Shown: positions 44,593-57,995, counted from the stretch's first letter. The stretch: 64,000 nucleotides of DNA from Cladopsammia gracilis (GCA_022457155.1 JAJGOT010000121.1:687501-751500); one strand, 5' to 3'. Notes: generated by a model from the letters alone, not told the origin. Numbers and translations: made by a program.

Positions 44593-45049
44593 ATGGAAAT
44601 GCCGTAAGAATTTTAATTCATTATACACATCTCCCAAGTGCTGCTGAATTTTAATGCTGCAAGAAAATGGGTTTAGTTAGCAGGGGCACCCAACGAATGT
44701 GTTCCTCACTTTATCTGTTCCCCAGTGGAATTCTTGCTGGCTGGCAAAATATTCTGTACATATATATATTTTTTAATTATCGTTTTCGCGCTGGTTGACT
44801 TGAGAAAGGAGTCGCAAAACAAACTGTGCTGGCTAACTTGAGCAGATCGAAAAGTGACTGGATCGAAGAAAATCGGACCGAGGACACTTTGGGGCTTAAA
44901 AGGGTTCAGCTTCGTAGTCACAAATTTAAGCAATACTTAGAGATACCCGAACAGGTTAAGTTCGAGACGGCAGTAAATGTACAAAACAAACAAAAAGCTT
45001 CAAATAGTTTTCCATTAATGTTTCATTAGTTCCCAAGCCCCTTTTGGTA

Positions 45050-45050
45050 A

Positions 45051-45086
<36 letters not shown>

Positions 45087-45225
45087 TTAAATACGAACAC
45101 CTTAATAATTTATTAACAATTAAAATAACTATTTAAAATACATTAAAATTCTAATACGATAAGATATGTACATTTGAAATGGTATAATAAAAGATTCCTC
45201 AACATTACATTTTTAAAATCAAACT
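45050..45225 (-). mobile_element. 3'UTR fragment of the same LINE family
   Basis: A (TTA)n run followed by the reverse complement of the 3'UTR seen at about 43850-43955. Only the tail is present: a severely 5'-truncated copy. Confidence 0.6.
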
Positions 45226-45629
45226 GATCATTGTCATAAAAAAAATAATAATTATTATTACTTTATTATTATTATTTTTTCATTTATTCATCTGTTTTAA
45301 TTGCTGGCTGGGAAACAGACATTTTAGTGTGTTATGCTGGGAAAAAGGAACAGACATTTTTCTAAGCAACGTAGAAGAACACCTGGAAATGCTTTTATAT
45401 CATTTATTTTAATTTATTTGAGTAAAATAATACATTTTGCCAAAGATTGTTTGTTGGGTGCCCTGAGTTAGCACTTTCCGTTTTACAGTTTACACAATAT
45501 CAGCGGCAAAAAGAAAATACAGTTAATGGACAAACAAAGATTGAAAATTTGAACATCAGCGTTTATGAATTGTATTGTTCTCAAATCCAAAAGTCAAGGG
45601 TAGTAAACATATCTTTCCTGCGGTGCTGT

Positions 45630-46960
45630 TTGATATGTCATAAAAAGTGCTTCTCACTTTTAAATCTATGGATAAAATCTTAAAGTGTCACCATTCAAAT
45701 GAAAGCTAGCGAGCAGTACTTTCCTGTGGTGCTGTTCATTTAGCTGTTTCTAACTTTTGAGGCTGCGGATGAAATTTGAAGTTTGACATTGTAATCAAAA
45801 TTGTTGATCACTGTTTCAGCAGCATTATTTTCTCAATGCATCATAACAATTCTACTGGATGGTTGTTATGTTTGAGTCATATGGATTAAAACTTAAAATT
45901 GTGACATTTTTATGATAGTTATCAACACTTTTTTGTTTGAGGTAATGTTCACTATGTTTACTATGCTAATTTTGTGAATGGAATTATTTAGCTGATTTTG
46001 TTTTTTGGATTTAAGGTGATCTCCTAAACAATTTATCACGCAGTAAAGTAATACTTATTTATAAGAGTACAAAATAAAGTCCGTTCTTAGCAAAATCTCA
46101 GTCTAGAAATTTTCTCAAAACGTTCTTAAATTGTGACGAATACCAGTCTCAATGTTCTTATGAAAAGAGTTCTCATAAGAAAAAAGTGTAAAGCTACACG
46201 TAACATGGTTGATTTGTCAGTGGGGTTTGCTTGGTCATGAAAGCAAAGAAACTGACAGTATTTCCCATGTTTTTTTTTACGTTCTTAAGGTTTCCCAAAT
46301 AACTTTACCTCTAGCAATTATTTGTCAACTTATACAATGGATAGTGTAGTCACAGCGCTAATGTACATAGAGTTATGTACTGTATGTGGTACTTGGTGAT
46401 CGCTCTAAAAAAAGCTTTAATTAGCCGTACTTTTCTTTCCCGTGGTACTGTTTATTTAACTTTAGTTTTGAGTCTTCGGATGCATGGATGAATTGCTAGA
46501 AAAGTGTGAGTGTAAGTTATCGAGTGCCTATAAATTTAATTATAGCTGTGTCGTGTTAACTCGGCTGCTCCAAATTTTTCATATTCTGTAAATAAGATTC
46601 TTTTAAAGTGTGACCCTTCAAATGATAGCTACTGAAAATTATTATACTGTACAATGTGATCAGTCTACCTTTTGAGTCTGTGAAAGAGATTCTGAAGTAT
46701 GACCATTCAAATGAAAGCTATTGAGCAGTACTTTCCTGTGGTGCTGTTTATTATACTGTACAAGGCGGAACTAACTTTTGAGTCTGTGGATGGAATCCTA
46801 AGGTTTAACCATTCAAATGAAAGCCATTGAGCAGTACTTAAAAGTTGCACACGTTGTTCTAACTTTTAAGTTTAGTCTGTGGATGGAATCCTACAGGGTA
46901 ACCTTTCTAATAAAGCTACTGAACAGTACTGAAACCTGTATGTGGGGTTGATAATGATGT
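45630..46960. repeat. Dispersed satellite units, degenerate
   Basis: Repeated CATTCAAATGAAAGCTA, GAGCAGTACTTTCCTGTGG and AACTTTTGAGTCTGTGGATG landmarks, spaced unevenly and eroded. No gene seen between 45.2 and 47.5 kb. Confidence 0.75.
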
Positions 46961-47493
46961 GGTACAAAGTGGTTCTAACATGTGTATAATCATGCAGCGA
47001 AGAAAAATGATAAAATGCAACTGACATGTGCCAGCACAATACACACAAGCGCGGAGGTTACGATACGATATCCTAATTACAGTACGTTATTAGCCAAAGC
47101 GTATTTTAACCGTATGTTTTGTAAATAAATTCACGACTCGAACTGGAACAATTAATTAGATGTTAAATGTATCCAAAATGTATAAAATGTCCGATGACGT
47201 TTTTGCTTTGTAGAAAAGTAAGAGAAAATAACATTTTGCTTTAAAATGTTTGGCATTGTACAGTCCTAATTTCAGAAATAGAAAATTATGTATTTTTTCC
47301 CTGTCAAACATGTTAATTACCTTTATATTGAATGACCAAAATCCAATTTTTACTTTAGTGCGGAACACATGTTTTGTAGAATATTCTCTAGTACGTCTTA
47401 AAACTAATAAAGTTGGATAGCTCTGTCTTGGCAATATCAACTCAAAAGAAAAGCTATTAAATTTGTAACCTTACTGTTATAGAGTTATATACT

Positions 47494-47640
47494 GTTACTG
47501 TTATAGAGGTTTTGCACGGCAGCCATGTTGCATCGCAGGAACAATGAAAATTTTTTATATTAGAAAGAACATTCTTTCCCATAGGAAAAGAATCTAATGT
47601 TCCTGCCATGCACTATGGCTGCCGTGAAAAACCTCTATTG
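47494..47640. mobile_element. Foldback MITE with ATAGAGGTTTT ends
   Basis: ATAGAGGTTTTGCACGGCAG is opposed by CTGCCGTGAAAAACCTCTAT, with GCAGCCATGTTG inside. Confidence 0.72.
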
Positions 47641-47746
47641 CTTAAATGATCACCCACATTTCTTCCATCCTTTTCACAACGTGTTTTCCATTGAGAGATA
47701 TATAATATTCATATTGCCACGAACGTGGGACAAAGGAAACAAACCT

Positions 47747-48196
47747 GAGTCCCCGACAGGATTCACTAAAAAAAAAACCTATGACCTTCTGCACACCGGG
47801 CAGATGCTCTAACCACTGAGCTACGAGAGACTTATGGCGAGTTAGGCCATATACTAGGTTCACACACTGGTCGGATGCTCTAACCACTGAGCTACGAGAG
47901 ACTCGTGGCGAGCTAGGCCATATACTAGGTTCACACACCGGTCGGATGCTCTAACCACTGAGCTACGAGAGACTCGTGGCGAGTTAGGCCATATACTAGG
48001 TTCACACACCGGTCGGATGCTCTAACCACTGAGCTACGAGAGACTCGTGGCGAGTTAGGCCATATACTAGGTTCACACACCGGTCGGATGCTCTAACCAC
48101 TGAGCAACGAGAGACTTATGGCGGGCTTAGGCCGTATACTAGATTCACATACCGGTCGGATGCTCTAACCACTGAGCTACGAGAGACTTACGACGA
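47747..48196 (-). repeat. tRNA-like sequence and 71-base tRNA-like tandem array
   Basis: On the minus strand six units share CTCGTAGCTCAGTGGTTAGA, a tRNA D-arm/A-box sequence; landmarks are spaced 71, 71, 71, 71 and 72 bases. The unit at 47747-47832 still resembles a whole tRNA (anticodon arm and TCCTGTCGGGGACTC end) but its T-arm is split by a T-run. The other five lack the B-box half. Confidence 0.82.
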
Positions 48197-48266
48197 GCTA
48201 GGCCATAAACAAGGCTCATGTATGACATACATCCTGTACACTGCTAGGATCACCTCACATGTTTTC

Positions 48267-48272
<6 letters not shown>

Positions 48273-48357
<85 letters not shown>
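48273..48357. repeat. (TA)n microsatellite
   Basis: About 40 TA units with a few interruptions. Confidence 0.97.
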
Positions 48358-48358
<1 letters not shown>

Positions 48359-48439
48359 TTTTTTTTCATTCATGTACACTCTATATAATTTATAGATGAC
48401 CTTCACTTTCTCTTCGTCAAAAGCCTCTTCGTTTTGTTT

Positions 48440-48810
48440 TAGACCAGTTATTTACCAGGATGTACAATATATAGATAGTGTTATAATAGTCTCTACCTTT
48501 CCTGTATAAATCAATTAATCCAGAAATCATCGAATAGCTCTGCTTACATCCACAGACATAATTTCATAAAATGTTCTAGAAGGGAAGGTACAAAGGATCT
48601 CGACGAAAACATTTTGTTTTACACAGGATATTTATAAGGATCTACAATGTATAGATAATGTTATAATAACCAACCTTTGCTGTATAACACAATTAATCCT
48701 GAATTCTTAGAGCACCTCTACTTGCATCCACAAACATAATTTCTGAATTCATGAAAAAATTCTGGAAGGGAACTCACTAAGTATATCGATGAGTCATTTA
48801 AGATCGATAT
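48440..48810. repeat. Diverged ~190-base tandem pair
   Basis: GATGTACAATATATAGATAG and GATCTACAATGTATAGATAA begin two units that both continue through CTTACATCCACAGACATAAT-like sequence. The 48.8-51.4 kb stretch beyond it shows only AT-rich DNA, a G-run/C-run pair near 50010-50080 and no gene. Confidence 0.65.
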
Positions 48811-51426
48811 TTTAAGATTTTTTACATGAGGTGCGGAAAGCGTCAGCTGGATAAAAAGGATATGTTAATTAGAAGAGCGTTTTCTTTATTTATAATTGAC
48901 AACTAACGCTTGAAGCTATCGCAAAATGAAATCTTTATGACAGCTTTGTCCTTCCGCCGTTTAACATTTAGGAATTTGGATTTTTTTTGTGTTTTGCTCG
49001 GTGCCGATATTTTAATCAACAGCTGAATAAAGTACATTTAGGTTCGCACGAAAATAGTATGAGCAAATACTAAAAATAATCGTCTGTCAGTTTGAGCTAA
49101 CAAAAATACAAAAAGTGTATTTATTAAAACATATCTGGCTGCCATTATGATGGAATCCGTTTTAACTATATAACATTTTGAATTTTTATGTTCAAACTGG
49201 CTAAAATAGCTTATCAATCGAATATTGTAAAACAAAGAGCGGCAACTTGTAAAAATATACATTAGTGTGGAATATAATAAACGCCGGGCAATTTGTCTTA
49301 ATTTAATCCGTTCTTAATATTTTGCATTTGGGACTAGCTGATCGATAAATTAAATGAAAAACAGACTAACGGGCAGAAAGATCATCTTGTTAATTGAAAA
49401 AAAGAGCTTTGCCGAGTGAAGGCAAATTAAAGTCGACATACATTTGTGCGACTTTCATTATGATTATTATTTTTTTCAACCCATTCAACCCTAATCAAGT
49501 TTCTCCTTTCTTGTCGCCATACATTTATTATGATCTTAAGACAGTGGTGGGGAAATGGTGCTAAAATATCAAGGGAATTCATCTGGGGTGATGATACCCT
49601 CGATTCTCAGAACCTCTCAGATAGCTTTTAAGCATTGCTATTATATACAAGGAGACGTTTGATGCTCATCACCATTATGGCTTAAAGGATTAAGTCTAGA
49701 CTTGTTTTAGTTCGACTTATGAGAGCAACGAAGTCACGAGACGAGCGTCACTTAGTTGAGAAAGTCAAGGTCACTTCTGACATTTCGAGATGGTTAACTG
49801 TTGTGATATTTACACTTTTACTTGGTTCTAAAAGAGAAAATGTCAGCTTGTATTTTAATGCTTCCTGCGTCAAACAAAAAGTTAGATATTGTATGTATAT
49901 TGTGGCTGTTTAGGAATGAACATTATCGGAATAATATAAAACATATTTTAAAAGTTCGAAAACGTCACAAATCAAGGTACAGTTGTTTAATAAAATGTCA
50001 ATATCAAATAGGGGGGGGGGGGGGGGCAGGGGTGGTGTATTGGTGAGGGCACTCGACTACCCCCCCCCCACCCCCCCCCTCTCTTCAAAAACCAACACTT
50101 CCAAATACCAATTAGATCTACAAAGTGTCCCCAATTAGTACTCGCGTGCGAAATACCTTTGACACTTAAATAAAGTGATTTAATTAATTAATTAATTTAC
50201 TTATCTATTTATTTATGGAATCCAAATACGGATTGGTTAGCTCCTGGTCTGGGTGAAAGAAAAACACATGTACATGTTGATTGGTCATCCGCTCTATCAA
50301 AAAAGGGAGTGTCATACTAAAATCATGTACAGATCTGTACAATCTAAAATTTGTACATCGCTTGCTGTAAAAACTGATCCATACGGCAATGAGAAGAGAT
50401 TGAGACAGAAGTGAAACAATAATAATAATAATAAAAAAACAAACAAACAAATAAACAGTTGAATATATTTGCCCCCAGGGTTGGTTTCCATGTGCTCTTT
50501 TTCTCTCTTTAACTTTTCTTCCGCCGATTTTTTTGTTCGTCCTTTTCTATTATCCCTTGCCCGACTAACTGCCCTCGGGTACCCGAGGATGGTTTATTCT
50601 GTGCCCTGTGAGATGTTGAACCTGATTTTGAGCACAACAAGTGTTTTTAAAACATAATCGCTTGGCTATAACGCTACGTCTGGGAAAGAACGACTTCACG
50701 AAAAAGGTCACGAAGAAGAAAATGGAAAGGAGAGAAGACGTAGTACTGAAACTTTTCATATATTTTTACATCCCACCACCTGCAGTTGTTAGTGTTTTGG
50801 GGAGTAACATCTTATCCGTAAGAATAAACTTTCTTCATCAGATAAACGTTTTGGGGCATGAAATGGCGTGGACGCCGTGTTGGCAGAAGGCAATAAATGT
50901 TCTGCAATAAATATCCTGCTAATTCTTTTACATTCAGCGAATTGCCTTTATTCATAAAATAGCAATATCATTGAATATATACAATAATAATAATACATAC
51001 ATACAATATTCACGTTCGATGCCCATCGGGTCTCCCGCTCATATTTTAACTATCTCTTATAATTATAAAATCAATTAAAAGTTATGAACATCTATCACTA
51101 AAAGCTATTACGGGAGTACATATAGTCACATATTATGTGACTGTTTACATCTATAGACACGAATATTTTTATGTAAATGTTACAATATGTGATAAATTAA
51201 TTTCCTTTATATACTGAACGGCAAACTCGCCGATGTTCATCGGCGAAGTGATTCCGTCTGTATATAAGAGGAACACCAAATCTCGCCGATGATTGTAGTG
51301 GTATGGGAACGTGAGACAACACCAAATCTCGCCGATGACAACGTACCGCTCACTATATCGATGAAGGTTGGTAAGGATCTACTCAACTAAAGCAAAGAAA
51401 TCTGATGTAAAATTATAATCTTTAAT

Positions 51427-51948
51427 TTACTGGACCAAGATGTAGCCCATTGCTTTGAAATCTTTTGTTTCGTCATCTACTCTGTCTGCTGCTACATTTC
51501 CACAGGTATTGGAATTATCTGGTTTCCCTCCCATACCAAATCCAACTCTGCTACGACAGAAAACGCAGTTGCCTGGTCGGTCGTTACCAAGGATACCGAT
51601 TCTTGCTTTGGAAAAGGAACTAGACCTACACTTAGCGTTAAACCCTTCCCTGTTACAATATTGCTGCAAGAACGCCTCGGAACCTATCAGTTTCTTCCAT
51701 GTGTTTCGACCACTTGACGTGGAGCGGTAGTTGCCGTCAGCAATCAGAGAGAAAAGAGAGTTGGCGTCCTTGTTGATAGTAATAAACTTGATCTGATGGC
51801 CGATCTTCATACCGAGACAAATCTTGGAGAACGGTGTGTTCCAGTAGGATGGAAGTTTGGTCTCTTGATGGTCAAACCCAGTCTTCCCTCCTGCAAGATT
51901 GTGTGCGTTTCTGTCAATCCATAATGGAGAATCGTAATGAAAAGTTCT
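51427..51948 (-). CDS. Fibrinogen-C-like protein A, exon 4 and stop
   Basis: 522 bases with the TAA stop at 51429-51427. It encodes [54 protein letters not shown] and MGYILVQ. It is the most conserved part of the pair. Confidence 0.92.
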   Translation of the reverse strand, partial: RTFHYDSPLWIDRNAHNLAGGKTGFDHQETKLPSYWNTPFSKICLGMKIGHQIKFITINKDANSLFSLIADGNYRSTSSGRNTWKKLIGSEAFLQQYCNREGFNAKCRSSSFSKARIGILGNDRPGNCVFCRSRVGFGMGGKPDNSNTCGNVAADRVDDETKDFKAMGYILVQ

Positions 51949-54900
51949 CTGGAATTCAAAGCGAGAAGAACAGTTTATTTTGTAGTTTTAGAATACGCGA
52001 AGCAGAGACGGAGTCGGGGCAAACATACAAATATTCTCTCCTTCATTCCCACTTTCGGTTGTAAATTTTTCTCGGTAGGGTCGCAGCTCTTAGAACCTTC
52101 TATTTTCATTGGCCTTGTAAAACACAGCTGCTATTGTTTTTAGGGTTAGGGCCCGTTGTTGTGTTGTTTGTCCCATTGTTATCTCTAAGGGTGGCAAGCC
52201 AATGGTGTGAGACCTTCTAAGAGCTGCGACATCACCCATTTTTCTTGGTACATCCGCTGATCAGTGCATACGGCTTGCGCATTTATTTTGCCCGTTCCAA
52301 AAACGATAGGTATTGATCACCTGCCTTACCTTGGAAACGGCGTCGGAAGGAGGAGAGGGTGCAGAGTTGGACGAAGAAGCTGCAGGGGAGCAGTGGGCAA
52401 ATGGGGGAGTGGGGGGGAGTTTTGTGGAGCAAAAAGTATAGGAGAGGGGAGGGTCCGAAGGTTGTTTCGTATTTATGCACGAGGTGTCTGATAGGAGCCT
52501 TTGATATCGGTAATATTACACCACAGCGTTTTATAATTATTTACATACTTTATTTTAATCTGCTTTGGCATGCTTTCTCGAGCTACTTTTTTTGTCTAAT
52601 TATTGAATAAATATCAAATTTGAAATTGTTGACAAAAACGTCAATAATTGATATATGCAAACCTTTGTGCCGTCGATCTTCATGGCCAGTGTCCATCCTC
52701 CATCTCCGCACCCGAAGTCCACCATGTGACAATAAACAGTAACGTTTTGTGAACCAAACTTCAGCGTATAAACTTGACTCTTCGACGAACTATTAGGGAA
52801 ATCGACCATTAATATACCTACATTATAGTTAAAAAATTTAAAATTTTGGTAAATTTTCCACTCATGTTGAACCATACTGTAAAGTAGCATAAGCGCCCAT
52901 AATGACCACATAATTATTTTAAATTTTCCTGTCGTTTTAAAACTCATCTTACGGCTGAAATTATTCAAACAGGATTTCCTGCGAGAAGGGAAATTTGAAT
53001 ATTATATAATACTCGAGTGCAACTCTCTTTTCTATCTCTGGTGGTCGCTTACCGGAGGTCTTAATTTTGAATCGTTCTCAAGTCCACCAAGGAGAGATTT
53101 TCCCGCCATCTTGAAAACAAGAGCGAGATCACGAGGTCGCGGGTCAACCAATCAGACCACTTAAATCAAAATTTGGGTGCATAAATTTGCACTTATATAC
53201 GGTATACTGAGAACTGTAACGAAAACTGGATAAACTCCGAATAGTTGTATTGTTTGCATTCTGAAAGTATGCAAGCTAGTATATCAAACGACATCTTACT
53301 CGACTAATACTGTTTTTTTTTCTTTGCATGTAGCTTTATATGATACATTACGACTGATGCTCGATCAACCTGTAACTTTTCATATATATTTATCTATACT
53401 AACAGTAGTTTTTTTTACGAATATAGTTTTGTTTTATATGAATTGATCCTCAATATTGAAATGAATTAAACTTCAATATTGATACGTTATATTTTGTGTC
53501 AAAACACGGAGAAGAAAGAATTTGGTGATGCTAAGATTAGAAAAGACCAACTAAAGAAAATTAGTGACATTTTGAAGCTCTTTTTGCGACTACTTTTGTG
53601 TACGAAACTCCGCTTACAAAGCATTCTTAGTTTAAAAATACAGTAATTGCGCAACCACCCGTAATCGATTACTAGTACAGGCAGAACCTTTGGTAACAAC
53701 TAACCGCACTTTTTCTTTAATTTTGCGCCCTTGTAAGCCACCGTACCTGTGAGACTTACAACTGTAAGTTTAACATCCGTTCGTCTTAAAACAACAGTTG
53801 TTTAAAAGCTGTTGACAGACGTCTTGAGAAAGTAAAAAAAGAAACCTTTATTTTGATTTGTCGGTGCGTGCACTGTAGATTCAGAGGGTCTCAATGGGGT
53901 TAACCGTCAGCCGTCAAACGGCCTGAAATTTAACCGTTAACCGTCAAAGCTACCCCTCATTGAGTCCCTCGATTTATGGTCCGATTATTTAAACAAAGTC
54001 TAAACGGTTTATAAATTGGCCATTTTAAGAAGATAAATGCCTCAGTTTCTTTTCTATGCTACATGCTTTCTTCACACCGACGTTACATTCATTATTTGAC
54101 TTAACATTCATTATTCTTTATTCACATTCAAACCTTAAATATTCCTTATTCATTTTCTTTTCTAAGCCGTTATTAATTATTCATTATTCCGCTTCCACCC
54201 GAGATTACAGTGAACAAGGTTTATTTATTAGGGTTGGCGAAATTAAGATTTCTAGACCGTTCGTCATGAAATAAAAATTAATGAACTGTAATCCACTTTC
54301 ATCCTTGCAATTCTGCAATTCTGCACTTTTTCTGTTTTGCTCCATAGAGTATTTTTTTTTATTCAATTAAATTAATATTTGGTGGCATCTGGCGATATAA
54401 CATAGAAATTAAGTAAATATAGATTACTTCATTGGCGGGACAGTGTGACTCCCTTTAAGTGTACTTTGTCTAAAGAAGTAAAACAACGTTGCAAACTTAC
54501 TTGTCTTTTTCGTATTGTTCTTTGCATGAAGAGACTTCAGCGGCAAAAAAGATAGAGAAACAGAAGAAAATATTAAAATAAAAATTACTAAAAAAAACAA
54601 CGCTTTTCGAAAGATGAAAGGAAAACCAAAGAAGAATACTAAAATGTCCCGGAGTATTGTAAAATGATTCAAACATAAGGCGCCCTTACAAATATTTTTG
54701 TCCAACTATATCAATTCATAATCCATTTACCTGATGGCGTAGACTTGGGAAGAGAGGTTTTGTTGACCAACGTAATAAGATGTTCCAGTTTCGTTTCTAA
54801 AGCCTCGATGGCATATTTAAGGCTCGAATCCTGATGCAGATTACAATGACAATTACAATCATTAACCGGCGCCTCGTCGCACTGGCTGCCTTTAGAGGGA

Positions 54901-54998
54901 TCGTGTATTGTTTGGTCGTTAATTGACTTCACCATCGAAGGCTTGGCACCATTCACAACAGTAAAAATCAGGGCAACCAAAACAAATAGCGAACGCAT
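51427..54998 (-). CDS. Secreted fibrinogen-C-like protein similar to coral skeletal matrix USOMP-5, complete
   Basis: A 316-residue secreted protein. Exons in transcript order are 54998-54731, 54534-54501, 52789-52663 and 51948-51427; phases close (951 bases). The N-terminus [17 protein letters not shown] is a signal peptide. A DCNCHCN motif follows, then a short heptad helix ([19 protein letters not shown]). The C-terminal domain opens with [10 protein letters not shown], has [17 protein letters not shown] and HYDSPLW, and ends ARIGILGN...GFGMGG and MGYILVQ. This resembles fibrinogen-related domains and, from memory of the family, uncharacterized skeletal organic matrix protein 5 of Acropora. 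A matrix or lectin role is inferred. A second, damaged copy lies upstream in the same orientation. Confidence 0.88.
52081..52231. mobile_element. MITE with GCAGCTCTTAGAACCT ends, copy 2
   Basis: Same family as 4304-4450. The left end GCAGCTCTTAGAACCTTCTA faces AGACCTTCTAAGAGCTGCG. In the last intron of fibrinogen-C-like gene A. Confidence 0.68.
52663..52789 (-). CDS. Fibrinogen-C-like protein A, exon 3 ([11 protein letters not shown])
   Basis: 127 bases, phase 2 to 0. It encodes [20 protein letters not shown] and [15 protein letters not shown], the core of the domain. The donor GTTTGC is weak but gives the right phase. No counterpart was found in the paralogue. Confidence 0.85.
52790..54500. 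other. Intron of fibrinogen-C-like gene A, nothing recognised
   Basis: AT-rich. Only a small repeat of AACCGTCAGCCGTCAAACGG type at 53880-53975 stands out. Confidence 0.5.
54501..54534 (-). CDS. Fibrinogen-C-like protein A, microexon 2
   Basis: 34 bases, phase 1 to 2, encoding [11 protein letters not shown], the conserved SCKE opening of the fibrinogen-like domain. The 43-base counterpart in the paralogue (61787-61829) has the same phases, which confirms the microexon. Confidence 0.82.
54731..54998 (-). CDS. Fibrinogen-C-like protein A, exon 1 (signal peptide, coiled coil)
   Basis: 268 bases from the ATG at 54998, ending in phase 1 at CAG|GTAAAT. It carries the signal peptide, the cysteine-rich NDCNCHCN motif and one short amphipathic helix suited to oligomerisation. 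Confidence 0.88.
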
Positions 54999-56493
54999 TT
55001 TGAGAATTAATCTGTAGTAGTGTGATTTTATGCGTATATCAACAGACTCCCCTTAGTTTGACAACTTGAATGACTGACTGCCATTCCGCATTCGTATTTA
55101 AGCGTCACAGGCTCACCCATGAGGGTTTATTTTAGGGCCATCAACCAAACATTGACGTGTATACACATATCCGGTCCCTTATTAGAAATATTTCAATAGA
55201 CTTTCCAAAATTAACTTCGTCTGACCACAGGTTTGTTAATACGGTGACGGATAATGATCAATATGGAAAGGTAATAATATTTTCTCAGTAAACGAAAATA
55301 TGTTGAGCATCAACACTGCACAATATAATGATACGCGTTTCAGTTATTATGTAAGCTTGGACACTCAAATAAAAGATGTTTACTTATTTCTATAATTCCG
55401 GCTCTGACGACTCATGTAAAGAGTGCTTTACCAATTCAGCTATTGCATTCTTTATATATTCATTTTTACCGGAGATCGTAGCGATCCAACAGAGATCCAA
55501 TTTTCCAATGTCGATCCAATATCGATCCTACATATATTGCTTGATGAGTCATATCATGAGATGTCACTGTGACGTCTAATTTCGATCAAGTGGTAGGATT
55601 GGTAAGGATTATGACGTCACTATTGGCGAGCCAACCGTGTTCCCGGTGTCCTCTCTTCTGGCGAATACTGAGTATTCTAACTTGTGTGTAAGATTTTCAC
55701 TGTTTTCGTATTGAAAATGGGCAATTGTTGCTGCAGTTTATCGCAGAACAAAACACCATAGTTTTCCGCTCAGTCACCGACTTTCAACTTCAATCCTTTA
55801 CTGTTTTGAGGTGGTCAATAGCGACGTCGCTATTGGTTTCCGACAATTTTCCCGATCGCTCTACGATTATGAAGGCCAAAAAGTTTCATTTTTCAACTTG
55901 CAATATCTCTGCGATGCCAAGTCCAATTGGTTTCAAACTTCAGAATATGTTTATTTGGTCCTCCTTCAACACATTGCACTAATACTGGAATAAAAGAAAA
56001 TATGTCCAATTTTTGGTTCATTTGACCTTTAATAGCAAATACAATAAGCCAGAGATTGTGGCTGTGGAGGCATGTCAGTCATCTTCGATAAAGGAAACTT
56101 CACTTGAATGCAAATTTCGTATTTTTAGCGGTTTCTATAAATGATTTCGCCATAAATAGAATCATGGCCAAACAGAGCAAACATGCGGCCAAATACAGTG
56201 TTTGTATACGAATCCAGTGTCAAATAATTTCAGTAATATTTCATTTTTCTTATATTTGTGAATTGAAAGCTTACGGTACTAGGAAGAAGATTTTACTCAT
56301 CAAGTTTGAGGGATATAGTTGTTTCAGAAAGCGTGCAATTGATTTTTTTTGTTTTCCAAAACGGTATGGAAACTGAACAAAAAAAAAAACAATTCAATGC
56401 TTTTTAACACAGCTATATTCCTCAAATTCAGTGAGTAAAATCGTTTCCCTAACATCCTGAGTTTTATATTAACAAATATCAAGAGAGGAAAAA

Positions 56494-56712
56494 GGGTAAG
56501 AGAGGCCATCACCCATACATGCCCTATTCCATAGGTAATCTGTCTCAGGTTATTTTTAGAAGCGTGGGTTATCCACGCGGAAACATTCGCGCCATGTGAT
56601 TGGCTGTTATCTAACCCCTTGGGATCTCTACAGCCTTGGTGCCGGTCTAAAAATAACTTGAGACAGATTACCTATGGAATAGGACATGTATGGGTGATGG
56701 CCTCTCTTACCC
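56494..56712. mobile_element. Foldback MITE with GGGTAAGAGAGGCCATC ends
   Basis: Arms of about 65 bases, nearly perfect, including CCATAGGTAATCTGTCTCAG and its inverse. Intergenic between the fibrinogen-C-like paralogues, a 3-kb stretch with no gene otherwise. Confidence 0.85.
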
Positions 56713-57004
56713 TATATTGCAAATTAATATATAAAAAAAAAAACATATATTTTACCAAAATTATTTGACACTGGATTCCCAAACAAACACTGTATTTTGC
56801 AGCATGTTTACCCTGATTTCCCATCATCCCCAACAAGCGCGAAGAGCACTACAGCCATTGAGGCTTTACAAAACAAACCGTTTTTTTATCTCGTTTAATG
56901 CGCAAGCGTGAACGAGATGTAGTTTAGGGGTATAGATATACACGCGATGTCCCTCAGTCGTAAACTTTCGTCCGGCGGGAGGGGTACTTTTTTATACATT
57001 AAGC

Positions 57005-57044
57005 TATAGATGGTTTTCACTCACGTGACGTGAAAACCACCTAT
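57005..57044. mobile_element. Minimal MITE remnant (TATAGATGGTTTTCACTC)
   Basis: A 40-base remnant with both ends of the 37972-38130 family fused at ACGTGACGTG. Internal sequence is gone. Confidence 0.65.
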
Positions 57045-57995
57045 ATGATGGCACCAAAGGATATGGTTTGTAATCTACATCTACATCTACATTTAATAAG
57101 TCGGTAAAATCCGAAGACATCACACCAACTATAAAACAAACATTTAAATAAGATAAAATAAATCAACGTATAAGTGTGAGAATATATATAAGGTAATGAG
57201 GTAAGGGTTTCAAAAGGGGTGCCGCACACCGCCACTATTCGATAACTGAGTTACAACATGAAATTAAGGATTTTTCTTGAATTTTGATATTTGGCACTCT
57301 TGGGAGTTAACGGGTTAACCTGGGTGGGGAACACATCCCCGCGTAATAAATTTCAACATTCGTAACTGTTTTAATATGAAATCAGACGCCATTATACTTA
57401 GTGACTTTTCCAACATTTATGTGGCAACAATTTGGTATGATATTTTATTGTTGTTGATGCTTCCGTGGCGACAAGTTTTTGAAAGCCATTTTTTTATGTT
57501 TGATTTTTTTTTTTTACATTTTAATGAACAAATAAACAAATTTACCATTACATCTTTTACATTGTTACATAATTTAGCGTTTCTTTATTGGTATTGATTA
57601 TGAGTCAATTTGGACAGTTTTTATGAGATTTTATAGAAATCCAATATTGTGGATCCAAGACGGCGACTGTATAATGTCATTCTCACGTCATATGGCATCA
57701 TCGTCTCATTTTGCGAACCGAAAAGGAAACATATACCCATATACCTGTTAGGTTACTTTAAAGCTCGTTATGTTACGAGTGGGGGGCTCAGGAACTCAAA
57801 AATCCCCAGGCTAAATAGGGTTGACAGAAATAATTGAATAATGGATAATATGTACTACCAAGACGGTAAACTCACGCTCTCGAATATCTAAAAGTTTACA
57901 GTATACAAGAGACTATCCAAAATATAAATGATCTCTGGTAATCCGGGAATGAAAGAAAGTAGTTGGCTCATGATGTGGTAAGTGCACTGACTTGT

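Noticed and set aside
47747..48196. A cluster of functional tRNA genes
   Set aside because: Only the A-box half is conserved, the one complete-looking unit has its T-arm interrupted, and acceptor stems do not pair well.
50469..50910. Overlapping ORFs of 60-90 codons
   Set aside because: No domain, splice or composition support on either strand.
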